A DNA stretch of 64,000 nt from an uncultured Paraburkholderia sp. (GTDB lineage Bacteria > Pseudomonadota > Gammaproteobacteria > Burkholderiales > Burkholderiaceae). A program made the translations under genes and the position numbers. This document shows, piece by piece, positions 9,382-18,421 of the stretch. The stretch is taken from the NCBI GenBank assembly GCA_940746715.1, contig CALNWN010000013.1, positions 59,207-123,206 of the forward strand. Direction: 5' to 3'. Numbering within the stretch: position 1 is the stretch's first letter; each line of letters opens with the position of its first letter. The notes beneath the pieces are model-generated. The model saw only the letters and a program-made list of their open reading frames with translations, ran no database searches and was not told the origin of the DNA.

Positions 9382-9453
9382 ACGGCGGCTTGCCGCTTCC
9401 CTCCCACCACACTACAACTACTATCGCTTTGTAGCCAGATTCGAGGAATTACC

Positions 9454-10041
9454 ATGCGCCTTGCGGAAGTCGTTCGCAACACCAGCGAAACGCAGATCCG
9501 TGTCAAGATCAACCTGGACGGCACCGGTCAGCAGAAGCTGGCCACGGGCGTGCCGTTTCTCGACCACATGCTCGACCAGATTGCGCGGCATGGTCTTTTC
9601 GATCTCGACATCGAAGCGCATGGCGACCTGCATATCGACGACCACCATACCGTCGAAGACACCGGCATCACGCTCGGGCAGGCAGTGGCGAAGGCGATCG
9701 GCGACCGCAAGGGCATTCGCCGCTACGGCCATTCGTATGTGCCGCTCGACGAGGCGCTGTCGCGCGTCGTGATCGACTTCTCGGGCCGTCCGGGGCTCGA
9801 ATTCCACGTGCCGTTCACGCGTGCGCGCATCGGCACGTTCGACGTCGACCTGTCCATCGAATTTTTCCGCGGCTTTGTGAACCACGCGGGCGTGACGCTG
9901 CACATCGACAATCTGCGCGGCATCAACGCTCACCATCAGCTGGAAACGGTGTTCAAGGCGTTCGGCCGCGCGCTGCGCATGGCCGTCGAACTTGACGAAC
10001 GCGCGGCGGGGCAGATTCCGTCGACCAAGGGCAGCCTTTAA
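9454..10041 (+). CDS. hisB: Imidazoleglycerol-phosphate dehydratase HisB
   Basis: Dehydrates imidazole glycerol phosphate to imidazole acetol phosphate. The 195-residue monofunctional enzyme carries both His-rich manganese motifs, DDHHTVEDTGI and INAHHQLETVFKAFGRALR, and the N-terminal PFLDHMLDQIARH. It has no fused phosphatase domain, so a separate histidinol phosphatase must exist elsewhere. An AGGAA ribosome site precedes the ATG. Confidence 0.97.
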   Translation: MRLAEVVRNTSETQIRVKINLDGTGQQKLATGVPFLDHMLDQIARHGLFDLDIEAHGDLHIDDHHTVEDTGITLGQAVAKAIGDRKGIRRYGHSYVPLDEALSRVVIDFSGRPGLEFHVPFTRARIGTFDVDLSIEFFRGFVNHAGVTLHIDNLRGINAHHQLETVFKAFGRALRMAVELDERAAGQIPSTKGSL

Positions 10042-10091
10042 GCGACTTACTTACCCGGACCGGTACGCGCACGAGGCGCGCCCGGTGTGCA

Positions 10092-10712
10092 ATGGATATT
10101 CTGAAGTCGTTTATTTCGCTGCTCGCGCTGATCAATCCGGTCGGCGCCATTCCGTTCTTCATGAGTCTGACGGCGAATCAGAGCGACGCCGAACGGCGCA
10201 GAACCATCCGGATCGCGGCGATTTCCGTGTTCTGCGTGATCGCGGTGACGACGCTGCTCGGGCAGCAGATCATCAGCTTCTTCGGCATTTCGGTGGGTTC
10301 GCTCGAAGTGGGCGGCGGAATCATCATGCTGCTGATGGCGATCAACATGCTCAACGCGCAGATCGGCAACAGCCGGTCCACGCCCGAAGAACGCGACGAA
10401 GCGGAGCAGAAGGACAACATCGCGGTCGTGCCGCTGGCCATTCCGCTCCTGAACGGCCCTGGCGCGATCAGCACGACGATCATCTACGCGGCCGGCTCGC
10501 CGCACTGGTACGACCGCATCGGGCTGATCGTGATCGGCGCGGTGCTGGCGGCGATCTGCTTTTTTTCGCTGCGGCTTGCCGAACCGATTGCGCGCTGGGT
10601 CGGTCGCACCGGTATCAACATCGGCACGCGGCTCATGAGTTTGATGTTGTCGGCGCTGGCGGTGGAATTCATCGTCGACGGATTGAAGGCTTTGCTGCCT
10701 AACTTGAAATGA
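10092..10712 (+). CDS. MarC family integral membrane protein
   Basis: Six-helix inner-membrane protein of the MarC/UPF0056 family; the function is not established. The 206 residues start with the family signature ALINPVGAIPFFMSLT and include LNGPGAISTTIIYA. It sits inside the histidine operon between hisB and hisH and overlaps hisH by four bases, so it is co-transcribed with it. This position is usual in Burkholderia; nothing in the sequence links it to histidine. Confidence 0.9.
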   Translation: MDILKSFISLLALINPVGAIPFFMSLTANQSDAERRRTIRIAAISVFCVIAVTTLLGQQIISFFGISVGSLEVGGGIIMLLMAINMLNAQIGNSRSTPEERDEAEQKDNIAVVPLAIPLLNGPGAISTTIIYAAGSPHWYDRIGLIVIGAVLAAICFFSLRLAEPIARWVGRTGINIGTRLMSLMLSALAVEFIVDGLKALLPNLK

Positions 10713-11350
10713 AAACTTCGATAGCGATTGTGGATTACGGAATGGGCAACCTGCGCTCGGTGGCGCAGGCGTTGCGCAAGGCCGCGCCGGAAGCGGACGT
10801 GGCTATCGTCGACCAGCCGGAGGCGATCCGCGCGGCCGACCGCGTGGTGCTGCCCGGCCAGGGCGCAATGCCCGATTGCATGCGCAGTCTCGCCGAATCC
10901 GGCCTGCAGGAAGTGGTCGTCGAAGCCTCGCGCGTGAAGCCGCTGATGGGCGTGTGCGTCGGCGAGCAGATGCTGTTCGACTGGAGCGCCGAAGGCGACA
11001 CGCAGGGCTTGGGCCTCCTGCCGGGCAAGGTGCTGCGCTTCGATCTGGAAGGCCAGGTGCAGGACGACGGCTCGCGCTTCAAGGTGCCGCAAATGGGCTG
11101 GAACCGCGTGCATCAGACGCAGCAGCATCCGCTGTGGGACGGCGTCGCGGACAATGCGTTTTTCTACTTCGTGCACAGCTATTACGTGGTGCCGGACAAT
11201 GCGGCGCACACGTCCGGCGAGACCGTGTACGGCGTGCCCTTTACCTCGGCGGTGGCGCGGGATAACATCTTCGCCACCCAATTTCACCCGGAAAAGAGCG
11301 CCGAAGCGGGGCTGCGCGTGTATCGCAACTTCGTGCACTGGAACCCGTGA
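10709..11350 (+). CDS. hisH: Imidazole glycerol phosphate synthase glutaminase subunit HisH
   Basis: Class I glutamine amidotransferase that feeds ammonia to HisF. It has 213 residues, with the catalytic Cys at about residue 83 in PLMGVCVGEQML and the His-Glu pair in TQFHPEKSAEAG near the C-terminus. YGMGNLRSV at the start is the usual HisH N-terminus. The start overlaps the marC stop (ATGA). Confidence 0.97.
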   Translation: MKTSIAIVDYGMGNLRSVAQALRKAAPEADVAIVDQPEAIRAADRVVLPGQGAMPDCMRSLAESGLQEVVVEASRVKPLMGVCVGEQMLFDWSAEGDTQGLGLLPGKVLRFDLEGQVQDDGSRFKVPQMGWNRVHQTQQHPLWDGVADNAFFYFVHSYYVVPDNAAHTSGETVYGVPFTSAVARDNIFATQFHPEKSAEAGLRVYRNFVHWNP

Positions 11351-11564
11351 GCGCCTTTCTTCACTCTGTGGCCGCGCGCCGTCCCGCCACCAGCGGGGCC
11401 GTCGCCGCGCGCCGCAGCCGCCGTATGCCGGTTCCGCCTTGCGCCGCCCGCGCGCAAGGGCGTCGAAAGAGTTGTACTAAACTAGCGAGACGGCGTTCCG
11501 GCGGGCTGGCCCACCAGCCGCTGCCGCCGACCTTCAACCCCTTCCCAGACAACACCCGATTGCT

Positions 11565-12317
11565 ATGCTGCTGATCCCCGCCATCGACCTGAAAGACGGT
11601 CAGTGTGTACGCCTCAAACAGGGCGATATGGACCAGGCGACGATATTCTCCGAGGAACCGGCGGCGATGGCCCGACATTGGGTCGAACGCGGCGCGCGGC
11701 GTCTCCACCTCGTCGATCTGAACGGCGCGTTCGCCGGCAAGCCGAGGAACGAAGACGCGATTCGCGCGATCATCCAGGAAGTGGGCGGCGAGATTCCCGT
11801 GCAACTGGGCGGCGGTATCCGCGACCTGAATACCATCGAGCGTTATCTCGACGACGGCCTCGAATACGTGATCATCGGCACGGCGGCGGTGAAGAACCCG
11901 GGCTTTTTGCAGGACGCGTGCACGGCGTTCGGCGGCCATATCATCGTCGGGCTGGACGCGAAAGACGGCAAAGTCGCCACCGACGGCTGGAGCAAGCTGA
12001 CGGGCCACGAAGTGGCCGATCTCGCGCGCAAGTTCGAGGACTACGGCTGCGAGTCGATCATTTACACGGACATCGGCCGCGACGGCATGCTTCAGGGCAT
12101 CAACATCGAGGCGACGGTGCGCCTTGCGCGCGCGGTGAAGATTCCGGTGATCGCGAGCGGCGGCCTGTCGAATCTGGCCGACATCGAATCGCTGTGCGAA
12201 GTCGAAGACGAAGGCATTGAAGGCGTGATTTGCGGCCGGGCGATCTACTCGGGCGACCCGGACTTCACTGCGGCGCAAACCCTCGCGGACCGGCTGCGCG
12301 AATCGGACGACGCGTGA
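11565..12317 (+). CDS. hisA: Phosphoribosylformimino-AICAR phosphate isomerase HisA
   Basis: TIM-barrel isomerase that opens the ribose of ProFAR to PRFAR. It has 250 residues, with the catalytic Asp in PAIDLKDGQCVRL and the second in YTDIGRDGML, and phosphate-binding glycines in QLGGGIRD and IASGGLSNL. A 214-base gap separates it from hisH; I see nothing in that gap beyond GC-rich sequence. Confidence 0.97.
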   Translation: MLLIPAIDLKDGQCVRLKQGDMDQATIFSEEPAAMARHWVERGARRLHLVDLNGAFAGKPRNEDAIRAIIQEVGGEIPVQLGGGIRDLNTIERYLDDGLEYVIIGTAAVKNPGFLQDACTAFGGHIIVGLDAKDGKVATDGWSKLTGHEVADLARKFEDYGCESIIYTDIGRDGMLQGINIEATVRLARAVKIPVIASGGLSNLADIESLCEVEDEGIEGVICGRAIYSGDPDFTAAQTLADRLRESDDA

Positions 12318-12564
12318 ACGCGCGCCGGGCGCGCCGCACGTAGGCGGGCGGGTCGGCGCGGCGGGCGACCACAAGTGGCATAAGCGGCATAAGCGGCTTG
12401 AGCTGCGTGAATCTCAGGCTCTGGCGCCGCCGCCTCCGGACAACGCCGAGCCGCAGCGCGCGCCGCGCCCGTGGGCGCCGTCGGGCAGCACTCGGCACAC
12501 GACCGCTCGCATCCTCACATGAAGCGAGCGGCCTCATCAGCGGTATTGGCAGATTTGCAAGATC

Positions 12565-13338
12565 ATGGCTCTAGCTAAACGCATCATCCCCTGTCTCGAC
12601 GTCACCGCTGGCCGCGTGGTCAAGGGCGTCAACTTCGTCGAATTGCGCGACGCGGGCGATCCCGTCGAAATCGCGCGCCGTTACGACGATCAGGGCGCGG
12701 ACGAACTCACTTTTCTCGACATCACCGCGACTTCCGACCAGCGCGACCTGATCCTGCCGATCATCGAAGCGGTCGCCTCGCAGGTCTTCATTCCGCTGAC
12801 GGTCGGCGGCGGCGTGCGCGCCGTCGAAGACGTGCGGCGCCTGCTCAACGCGGGCGCGGACAAGATCAGCATGAACTCATCGGCGGTCGCGAATCCGCAG
12901 CTCGTCAAGGACGCGACGGATAAATACGGCTCGCAATGCATCGTCGTCGCGATCGACGCGAAACGCGTGTCCGCGGACGGCGAGCCGCCGCGCTGGGAAG
13001 TCTTCACGCATGGCGGGCGCAAGGCGACCGGCCTCGAGGCCGTCGAGTGGGCGCGCAAGATGGCCGAGCTCGGCGCGGGCGAAATCCTGCTGACCAGCAT
13101 GGACCGCGACGGCACGAAAAGCGGCTTCGACCTCGCGCTCACACGCGCGGTGTCCGACGCGGTGCCGATTCCGGTGATCGCCTCCGGCGGCGTCGGCAAC
13201 CTGCAGCATCTCGCCGACGGCATCAAGAGCGGCCATGCAGATGCCGTACTCGCCGCGAGCATCTTCCACTACGGCGAACACACGGTCGGCGAGGCCAAGC
13301 GCTTCATGGCAGAGCAGGGCATTTCGGTGAGGTTGTGA
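12565..13338 (+). CDS. hisF: Imidazole glycerol phosphate synthase cyclase subunit HisF
   Basis: TIM-barrel cyclase that uses ammonia from HisH to form IGP and AICAR. It has 257 residues, with the catalytic Asp in IIPCLDVTAGRVVKG and the second in TSMDRDGTKSGFD; phosphate sites are VGGGVRAVEDV and IASGGVGNLQHL. The 246 bases before it hold no recognisable gene. hisI starts two bases after it. Confidence 0.97.
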   Translation: MALAKRIIPCLDVTAGRVVKGVNFVELRDAGDPVEIARRYDDQGADELTFLDITATSDQRDLILPIIEAVASQVFIPLTVGGGVRAVEDVRRLLNAGADKISMNSSAVANPQLVKDATDKYGSQCIVVAIDAKRVSADGEPPRWEVFTHGGRKATGLEAVEWARKMAELGAGEILLTSMDRDGTKSGFDLALTRAVSDAVPIPVIASGGVGNLQHLADGIKSGHADAVLAASIFHYGEHTVGEAKRFMAEQGISVRL

Positions 13339-13339
13339 C

Positions 13340-13750
13340 GTGGTGAATCCAACGGCAGTCAATTGGCTCGACAAGGTCAAGTGGGACGCGAACGGCCTCG
13401 TGCCGGTCATCGCGCAGGAGGCGTCGACGAACGACGTGCTGATGTTCGCGTGGATGAACCGCGAGGCGCTCGCGAAAACCATCGAGCTCGGCCGCGCGGT
13501 GTACTTCTCGCGCTCGCGCCAGCGCCTGTGGTTCAAGGGCGAGGAGTCCGGCCACGTGCAGCACGTGCACGAAGTGCGACTCGATTGCGACGAAGACGTC
13601 GTGCTGCTGAAAGTCGAGCAGGTGTCCGGCATTGCCTGCCACACCGGCCGCCACTCGTGCTTTTTCCAGAAATTCGAAGGCACCGTGCAGGATGGCGACT
13701 GGATCGCCGTCGATCCGGTGCTGAAAGACCCCGAACACATCTACAAATGA
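13340..13750 (+). CDS. hisI: Phosphoribosyl-AMP cyclohydrolase HisI
   Basis: Zinc enzyme opening the purine ring of PR-AMP. It has 136 residues with the family motifs MFAWMNREAL, YFSRSRQRLWFKGEESGH and the Cys-rich DCDEDVVLLKVEQ...IACHTGRHSCFF region. It is the monofunctional form; HisE is a separate gene starting in its stop codon (ATGA). The start is GTG with a second GTG immediately after. Confidence 0.95.
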   Translation: MVNPTAVNWLDKVKWDANGLVPVIAQEASTNDVLMFAWMNREALAKTIELGRAVYFSRSRQRLWFKGEESGHVQHVHEVRLDCDEDVVLLKVEQVSGIACHTGRHSCFFQKFEGTVQDGDWIAVDPVLKDPEHIYK

Positions 13751-14139
13751 CGCAGACCCCCCAAGCCGCAGCCGCCACGCCGTCCACGACCGATACGTTG
13801 ATGCGCCTCGCGGCGATCATCGAGAGCCGCAAGGGCGGCGATCCGGACCTGTCGTACGTGTCGCGCCTCTTTCACAAGGGCGACGACGCGGTGCTCAAGA
13901 AGATCGGCGAAGAGGCCACGGAAGTCGTGCTGGCCGCCAAGGACACGCGCCACGGCGGCGAGACGAAGGCGCTGGTCGGCGAGGTCGCGGACCTGTGGTT
14001 CCATTGCCTCGTCATGCTGTCGCACTACGATCTGAGCCCGGCCGACGTGCTCGCCGAGCTGGAGCGCCGCGAAGGCATGTCGGGTATCGAGGAAAAGGCG
14101 CTGCGCAAAAGCCGCGAGCGCGAGAAGAACGGCGACTGA
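13747..14139 (+). CDS. hisE: Phosphoribosyl-ATP pyrophosphatase HisE
   Basis: Removes pyrophosphate from PR-ATP, the second histidine step. The 130-residue protein belongs to the all-alpha MazG-like fold, with LFHKGDDAVLKKIGEEATEVVLAAKD and EVADLWFHCLVML as the metal-binding helices. The ATG overlaps the hisI stop, fixing the start. This completes the set of steps except histidinol-phosphatase. Confidence 0.95.
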   Translation: MTQTPQAAAATPSTTDTLMRLAAIIESRKGGDPDLSYVSRLFHKGDDAVLKKIGEEATEVVLAAKDTRHGGETKALVGEVADLWFHCLVMLSHYDLSPADVLAELERREGMSGIEEKALRKSREREKNGD

Positions 14140-14263
14140 GTCCGCAGTTTTCGCCGGTGCGATTTTTTGGCGCGGAGTGGCCCGCTGCGGCTTGAAGTGG
14201 CGGGCGCCGGCGCCCACATTGCAGTGAACGCAGCCGGACAACCCATCCTCGGGAGGACGCAGC

Positions 14264-14659
14264 ATGGAACAGTCGCACGAGAGCTACCCGCCGCCGGCTT
14301 ACCGCCACGCCATGGAGCCGGAGCGGGAACGCAGCCTGCGCACGCTGACGCATGTGCTGTACGCGCTGTATGCGGTCCACTGGCTGACGGGCGGTTTGAC
14401 GATTCTCGTCGCCATCATCATCAATTATGTAAAGCGCGCGGACGCGGCGGGCACGCCGTATGAACCGCATTTCGAGTGGCAGATCCGCACGTTCTGGATC
14501 GGTCTCCTGGGTTATGCGATTGGCGGCCTGCTGATTTTCGTCGTGATCGGCATTCCGTTGCTGTGGGCGGTCAGCATCTGGATGTTGTACCGTATTATCA
14601 AAGGCTGGCTGTATCTGTACGATAACAAGCCGCTTGCAAATCCTCGGGCGTGGTTCTGA
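14264..14659 (+). CDS. Small membrane protein, DUF4870-like
   Basis: 131-residue inner-membrane protein with two or three hydrophobic helices (HVLYALYAVHWLTGGLTILVA, IGLLGYAIGGLLIFVVIG and IPLLWAVSIWMLYRI), ending in a soluble YLYDNKPLANPRAWF. It resembles the DUF4870 group; the function is unknown. A clear GGAGG ribosome site precedes the ATG. It lies between hisE and the HIT gene on the same strand. Confidence 0.75.
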   Translation: MEQSHESYPPPAYRHAMEPERERSLRTLTHVLYALYAVHWLTGGLTILVAIIINYVKRADAAGTPYEPHFEWQIRTFWIGLLGYAIGGLLIFVVIGIPLLWAVSIWMLYRIIKGWLYLYDNKPLANPRAWF

Positions 14660-14748
14660 GTTCGTCCAATGTTTCGAGGCGTCGGCGCGGCCCACTGCGC
14701 CGTCTCAGATCACGCTTCACGCTTTAGCCATACCGCTTCAGGAATACG

Positions 14749-15114
14749 ATGAGTCACGACCCGAATTGCCTCTTCTGCAAGATCGCCGCCGGCGAGATCC
14801 CGTCGACCAAAGTCCATGAAGATGAAGAGTTTCTGGCCTTCCGCGACATCCGTCCGGCGGCCGAGACCCATGTGCTGGTCATTCCGCGCAAGCATATCCC
14901 CACGCTCAGCAGTTGCACCGAAAGCGACGCCCCGCTGCTTGGTAGAATGCTTGTTTTGACCGCGCGTCTGGCGGATCAATTGGGCGTGGCGTACACCGGT
15001 GGCGAAACCGGCTTCCGCACGGTCATTAATACCGGTCCGGGCGGCGGGCAAGAGGTGTATCACCTGCACGCGCATATTCTCGCGGGGCCGCGTCCCTGGC
15101 AGCGCATGGGCTGA
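14749..15114 (+). CDS. Histidine triad (HIT) nucleotide hydrolase, HinT-like
   Basis: Purine nucleoside phosphoramidase of the HIT family. The 121-residue protein carries the triad HLHAHI at about residues 105-110 and the N-terminal CLFCKIAAGEIPSTKVHED typical of HinT. The sequence has normal length. A 270-base stretch without a gene follows before tatA. Confidence 0.93.
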   Translation: MSHDPNCLFCKIAAGEIPSTKVHEDEEFLAFRDIRPAAETHVLVIPRKHIPTLSSCTESDAPLLGRMLVLTARLADQLGVAYTGGETGFRTVINTGPGGGQEVYHLHAHILAGPRPWQRMG

Positions 15115-15385
15115 TACCGCGGGACGTCGCAAGGCCATCACGCGAAAGCATTACGCGAAAGGCCGGGCGAGCAAGCATCATTTTTGCCCGCTTGTAATTT
15201 TGGCGACGTGATTGCCTGGTCACAATACATACGGGCCGTGGCGCTTCGGTAGCCGGTGCATCGCATCGGCAAAGCACGCAACGCTGCTGTAAGGTAGAGA
15301 TGAAGCGCGTGCGCTTCGATTCACGCCACAAGGCAGACGATTTTTTGCCGCACCAGGTGCGGCGTCGGGGTTAAGGAGAGTAGTC

Positions 15386-15631
15386 ATGGGTTCGTTGAGT
15401 ATTTGGCATTGGTTGATCGTGTTGCTGATCGTCGCGCTGGTGTTCGGCACGAAGAAGCTGCGCAACATCGGCGGCGATCTGGGCGGCGCGGTGAAGGGCT
15501 TCAAGGAAGGCATGCGCGAAAGCGAAACGCCGTCGTCGACGGACGCGCAGCAGCAGCGCGAACTGCCGCGCAACGGCGCCGTGGATGTGGAAGCCAAGGA
15601 AAAGACCCCGCGTTCGGGCGATTACCGCTAA
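15386..15631 (+). CDS. tatA: Sec-independent translocase subunit TatA
   Basis: Pore-forming subunit of the twin-arginine translocase. 81 residues: one N-terminal membrane helix (LSIWHWLIVLLIVALVFG), the FGTKKLRNIGGDLGGAVKGFKEGM amphipathic helix and a short charged tail. A TAAGGAGA ribosome site precedes it. It heads tatABC. Confidence 0.95.
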   Translation: MGSLSIWHWLIVLLIVALVFGTKKLRNIGGDLGGAVKGFKEGMRESETPSSTDAQQQRELPRNGAVDVEAKEKTPRSGDYR

Positions 15632-15670
15632 GCCGCGGACCAACCGCGTTACTGACGGACATTTCCCTCC

Positions 15671-16189
15671 ATGCTGGACGTCGGTCTAACCAAGATGGCG
15701 CTGATCGGCGTCGTCGCGCTGGTCGTGCTCGGCCCTGAGCGGCTGCCGCGCGTCGCCCGCATGGCCGGCGCGCTGTTCGGCCGCGCGCAGCGCTACATCA
15801 ACGACGTGAAGGCGGAAGTCACGCGGGAAATCGAACTCGACGAGTTGCGGCGCATGAAAACCGAGTTCGAGACGGCGGCGAGTAATGTGGAAACCGCCGT
15901 TCAGGAAAATCTGCGAAAGCATGAAGCCGAGTTGAACGACGCGTGGAACAGCGGCACGTCGGTGTCGCCAAGCATCGCCGGCGGCGCGCTGGAAGACGCC
16001 GGCAATACGTCCTGGCCAAACAGCACACCGGCTGCGGCGCCGAGGCGCAAGAACTGGCGCGTCAAGCAGACCGCCATGCCCACCTGGTACAAGCGCGCCA
16101 CCACGCGCCGCACGCGCGTGCAGTCCGGGGCGGCGCGCGTCGCACGGCATACGCCTGCCAGCATGCGTCGTCCGACGCGGTTTTTCTGA
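15671..16189 (+). CDS. tatB: Sec-independent translocase subunit TatB
   Basis: Substrate-receptor subunit that pairs with TatC. The 172 residues begin with the TatB helix (MALIGVVALVVLGPERLPRVAR) and an acidic amphipathic region, DVKAEVTREIELDELRRMKTEF. The C-terminal third is basic and variable, as is usual. The frame is intact. Confidence 0.93.
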   Translation: MLDVGLTKMALIGVVALVVLGPERLPRVARMAGALFGRAQRYINDVKAEVTREIELDELRRMKTEFETAASNVETAVQENLRKHEAELNDAWNSGTSVSPSIAGGALEDAGNTSWPNSTPAAAPRRKNWRVKQTAMPTWYKRATTRRTRVQSGAARVARHTPASMRRPTRFF

Positions 16190-16223
16190 TGATCAGAACG
16201 ACAATCCCTAACCGAGGGCCGGT

Positions 16224-17003
16224 GTGAGCGACCCCCAGCAAAGCCAGGACGAAGGCACTGAAGAGACCTTCATTTCCCACCTCGTTGAACTGCGCGACCG
16301 CATCATCCGCGCGGGTCTTGCCGTCATCGTCGTGTTTGTCGGGCTGGTGTATTGGGCGCCGGATATCTTCCGGCTGCTGGCGCGCCCACTCATGAACAAT
16401 CTGCCGAAAGACGGCAAGATGATCGTGACCGACGTCACCGGCTCGTTCTTCGTGCCGATGAAAGTGACCATGCTGGTCGCCTTCGTGATCGCGCTGCCTT
16501 TCGTGCTGTATCAGATCTGGGCGTTTGTCGCGCCGGGTCTGTATCAGCATGAGAAGAAGCTGGTCGGGCCGCTCGTCGGCAGCAGCTACACGCTGTTTCT
16601 GTGCGGCATGGCGTTCGCGTACTTCGTCGTGTTTCCCACTATCTTCCGCGTGATGGCGCATTACAACGCGCCGCTCGGCGCGGAGATGACGACGGATATC
16701 GACAATTACCTGAGCTTCGTGCTGACCATGTTCATTGCGTTCGGCGTGACGTTCGAGGTGCCGATTGTCGTCGTGCTGCTGGTGCGCATGAATGTGGTCA
16801 CGCTCAAGAAGCTGAAGGAAGTCCGGCCGTATGTGATTGTCGGCGCGTTCGTGATTTCGGCTGTGGTTACGCCGCCGGACGTGTTCTCGCAACTCATTCT
16901 GGCCATTCCGCTGATCGTGCTGTATGAGGCGGGCATCATCGCGGCGCGGCTCATTGTCGGGAAGCAACCGGCGGTAGTCGAGGACGCGAGTCCTCCGGGC
17001 TGA
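16224..17003 (+). CDS. tatC: Sec-independent translocase subunit TatC
   Basis: Six-helix core of the twin-arginine receptor, which recognises folded precursors such as the Rieske protein encoded nearby. The 259-residue protein has the family motifs ETFISHLVELRDRIIRA at the N-terminus and FAYFVVFPTIFRVM mid-protein. The start is GTG at 16224. It ends before a strong bidirectional terminator. Confidence 0.96.
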   Translation: MSDPQQSQDEGTEETFISHLVELRDRIIRAGLAVIVVFVGLVYWAPDIFRLLARPLMNNLPKDGKMIVTDVTGSFFVPMKVTMLVAFVIALPFVLYQIWAFVAPGLYQHEKKLVGPLVGSSYTLFLCGMAFAYFVVFPTIFRVMAHYNAPLGAEMTTDIDNYLSFVLTMFIAFGVTFEVPIVVVLLVRMNVVTLKKLKEVRPYVIVGAFVISAVVTPPDVFSQLILAIPLIVLYEAGIIAARLIVGKQPAVVEDASPPG

Positions 17004-17056
17004 GGCATCACTGGATGCGACGGCTGTGACGGCTCGTTAAGTCGTGCAGCAAAAAC

Positions 17057-17093
17057 AAAAAGGGCAGTCCGCTTGATGTGGACTGCCCTTTTT
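17057..17093. terminator. Bidirectional intrinsic terminator between tatC and the DegS-like gene
   Basis: Perfect 14-base inverted repeat AAAAAGGGCAGTCC / GGACTGCCCTTTTT with a nine-base loop. It has A and T runs on both sides, so it can stop transcription from tatC on the plus strand and from the convergent protease gene. Confidence 0.9.
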
Positions 17094-17184
17094 GCATTTC
17101 ATGCCGCGGATTGGGCGCCTTGCTTGTTGCGCGCTTGTGGTGCGCTCAGCCGGCGCTACCGCGCTCAACCGTCCTCAGCCGCCG

Positions 17185-18402
17185 TTAACCCGCGTCGTCG
17201 TCCTGCTGGTCGCTGTCGTCGGCGGGCTGTTTCGGCGGCGGCGGGCGCTTGCCGATGATCACGTCCACATCCATCTCGTGGTTCTTGCGCACCAGATGCA
17301 CCTTCGCCGGGGTGCCCGGCTTGATCTGCGCGATGAAGTTCAGAAGGCGCGTGGTGTCGGTGATTTCCTGTCCGTTGACGCTCATCAGAATGTCGCCCGG
17401 CTTGATGCCCACGCGGTCGGCCGGACCATTCTTCAGCACGCCCGCCACGATCGCGCCCGACTTCTGGTCGAGCCCGAACGACTCCGCGATCTCCGGCGTC
17501 ACGTCCTGCGGTTCGACGCCGATCCAGCCGCGCGTGACGGAGCCGGTGGTGATGATGCTCTCCAGCACGCTACGCGCCGTCGACACCGGAATCGCGAAGC
17601 CGATGCCGAGCGAGCCGCCCGAGCGCGAGTAGATCGCGGTGTTGATGCCGAGCAGATTGCCGTTCACGTCGACGAGCGCGCCGCCCGAGTTGCCAGGGTT
17701 GATCGCCGCGTCGGTCTGGATGAAGTTTTCGAACGTATTGATGCCGAGATGATTGCGCCCGAGCGCGCTCACGATACCCATGGTGACCGTCTGCCCGACG
17801 CCGAACGGATTGCCGATGGCGAGCACGACGTCGCCCACGCGCGTCTGCTCCATGCGGCCGAGCGTGATGGTGGGCAGGTTCGTCATGTTGACCTTGAGCA
17901 CGGCCAGATCCGTTTCGGGATCGATGCCGATCACCTTGGCGTTGGTGGTGCGGCCGTCGGCGAGTGCGATTTCGATTTGATCCGCGCCGTCGACCACGTG
18001 CTGGTTCGTTAGAATGTACCCTTCCGAACTCACTATCACCCCGGAGCCTAGGTTCGCGGCCGGCTGCTCGCGCTGCTTGCGGTTGTTGTTCTTGTCGCCG
18101 AAGAAGTAGCGGAACAGCGGGTCTTTCGCGCGCGGATCCGGCGGCAGCGAGCCGTCTTTGCTGGAAAACACATTGACGACCGCGGGCATGGCCTTCTGGG
18201 CGGCGTCCGCATAAGACGCCGTGGCGGGCCCGTTGCCGATGCCAGGCGCCACTTCCCGCAGCGCGACGATCGGCTCGGCAAGCTGCTTGCCGAATTGCCC
18301 TTGACGCTGAAGCCACTGCGGTTTGAGAGTCGCGATGATGAACATCAGCGCCAACAGCACAGTCACCTCTTGGGCGAAGAATAGCCAGAAGCGTCTAAGC
18401 AT
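17185..18402 (-). CDS. DegS/DegQ-type trypsin-like serine protease with PDZ domain
   Basis: Periplasmic HtrA-family protease. The 405 residues start with an uncleaved-looking hydrophobic anchor (QEVTVLLALMFIIATL) as in DegS. Next comes the chymotrypsin-like domain with His135 (LTNQHVV), Asp165 (ETDLAVL) and Ser239 (NPGNSGGAL), then a single PDZ domain (PADRVGIKPGDILMSVNGQEI). A Pro- and Asp-rich tail follows. One PDZ plus the anchor favours the DegS type, which starts the envelope-stress cascade by cutting an anti-sigma factor. Only 19 bases separate its start from the divergent Nif3 gene. Confidence 0.92.
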   Translation of the reverse strand: MLRRFWLFFAQEVTVLLALMFIIATLKPQWLQRQGQFGKQLAEPIVALREVAPGIGNGPATASYADAAQKAMPAVVNVFSSKDGSLPPDPRAKDPLFRYFFGDKNNNRKQREQPAANLGSGVIVSSEGYILTNQHVVDGADQIEIALADGRTTNAKVIGIDPETDLAVLKVNMTNLPTITLGRMEQTRVGDVVLAIGNPFGVGQTVTMGIVSALGRNHLGINTFENFIQTDAAINPGNSGGALVDVNGNLLGINTAIYSRSGGSLGIGFAIPVSTARSVLESIITTGSVTRGWIGVEPQDVTPEIAESFGLDQKSGAIVAGVLKNGPADRVGIKPGDILMSVNGQEITDTTRLLNFIAQIKPGTPAKVHLVRKNHEMDVDVIIGKRPPPPKQPADDSDQQDDDAG

Positions 18403-18421
18403 CTGAAGACTAGAGGTTTAT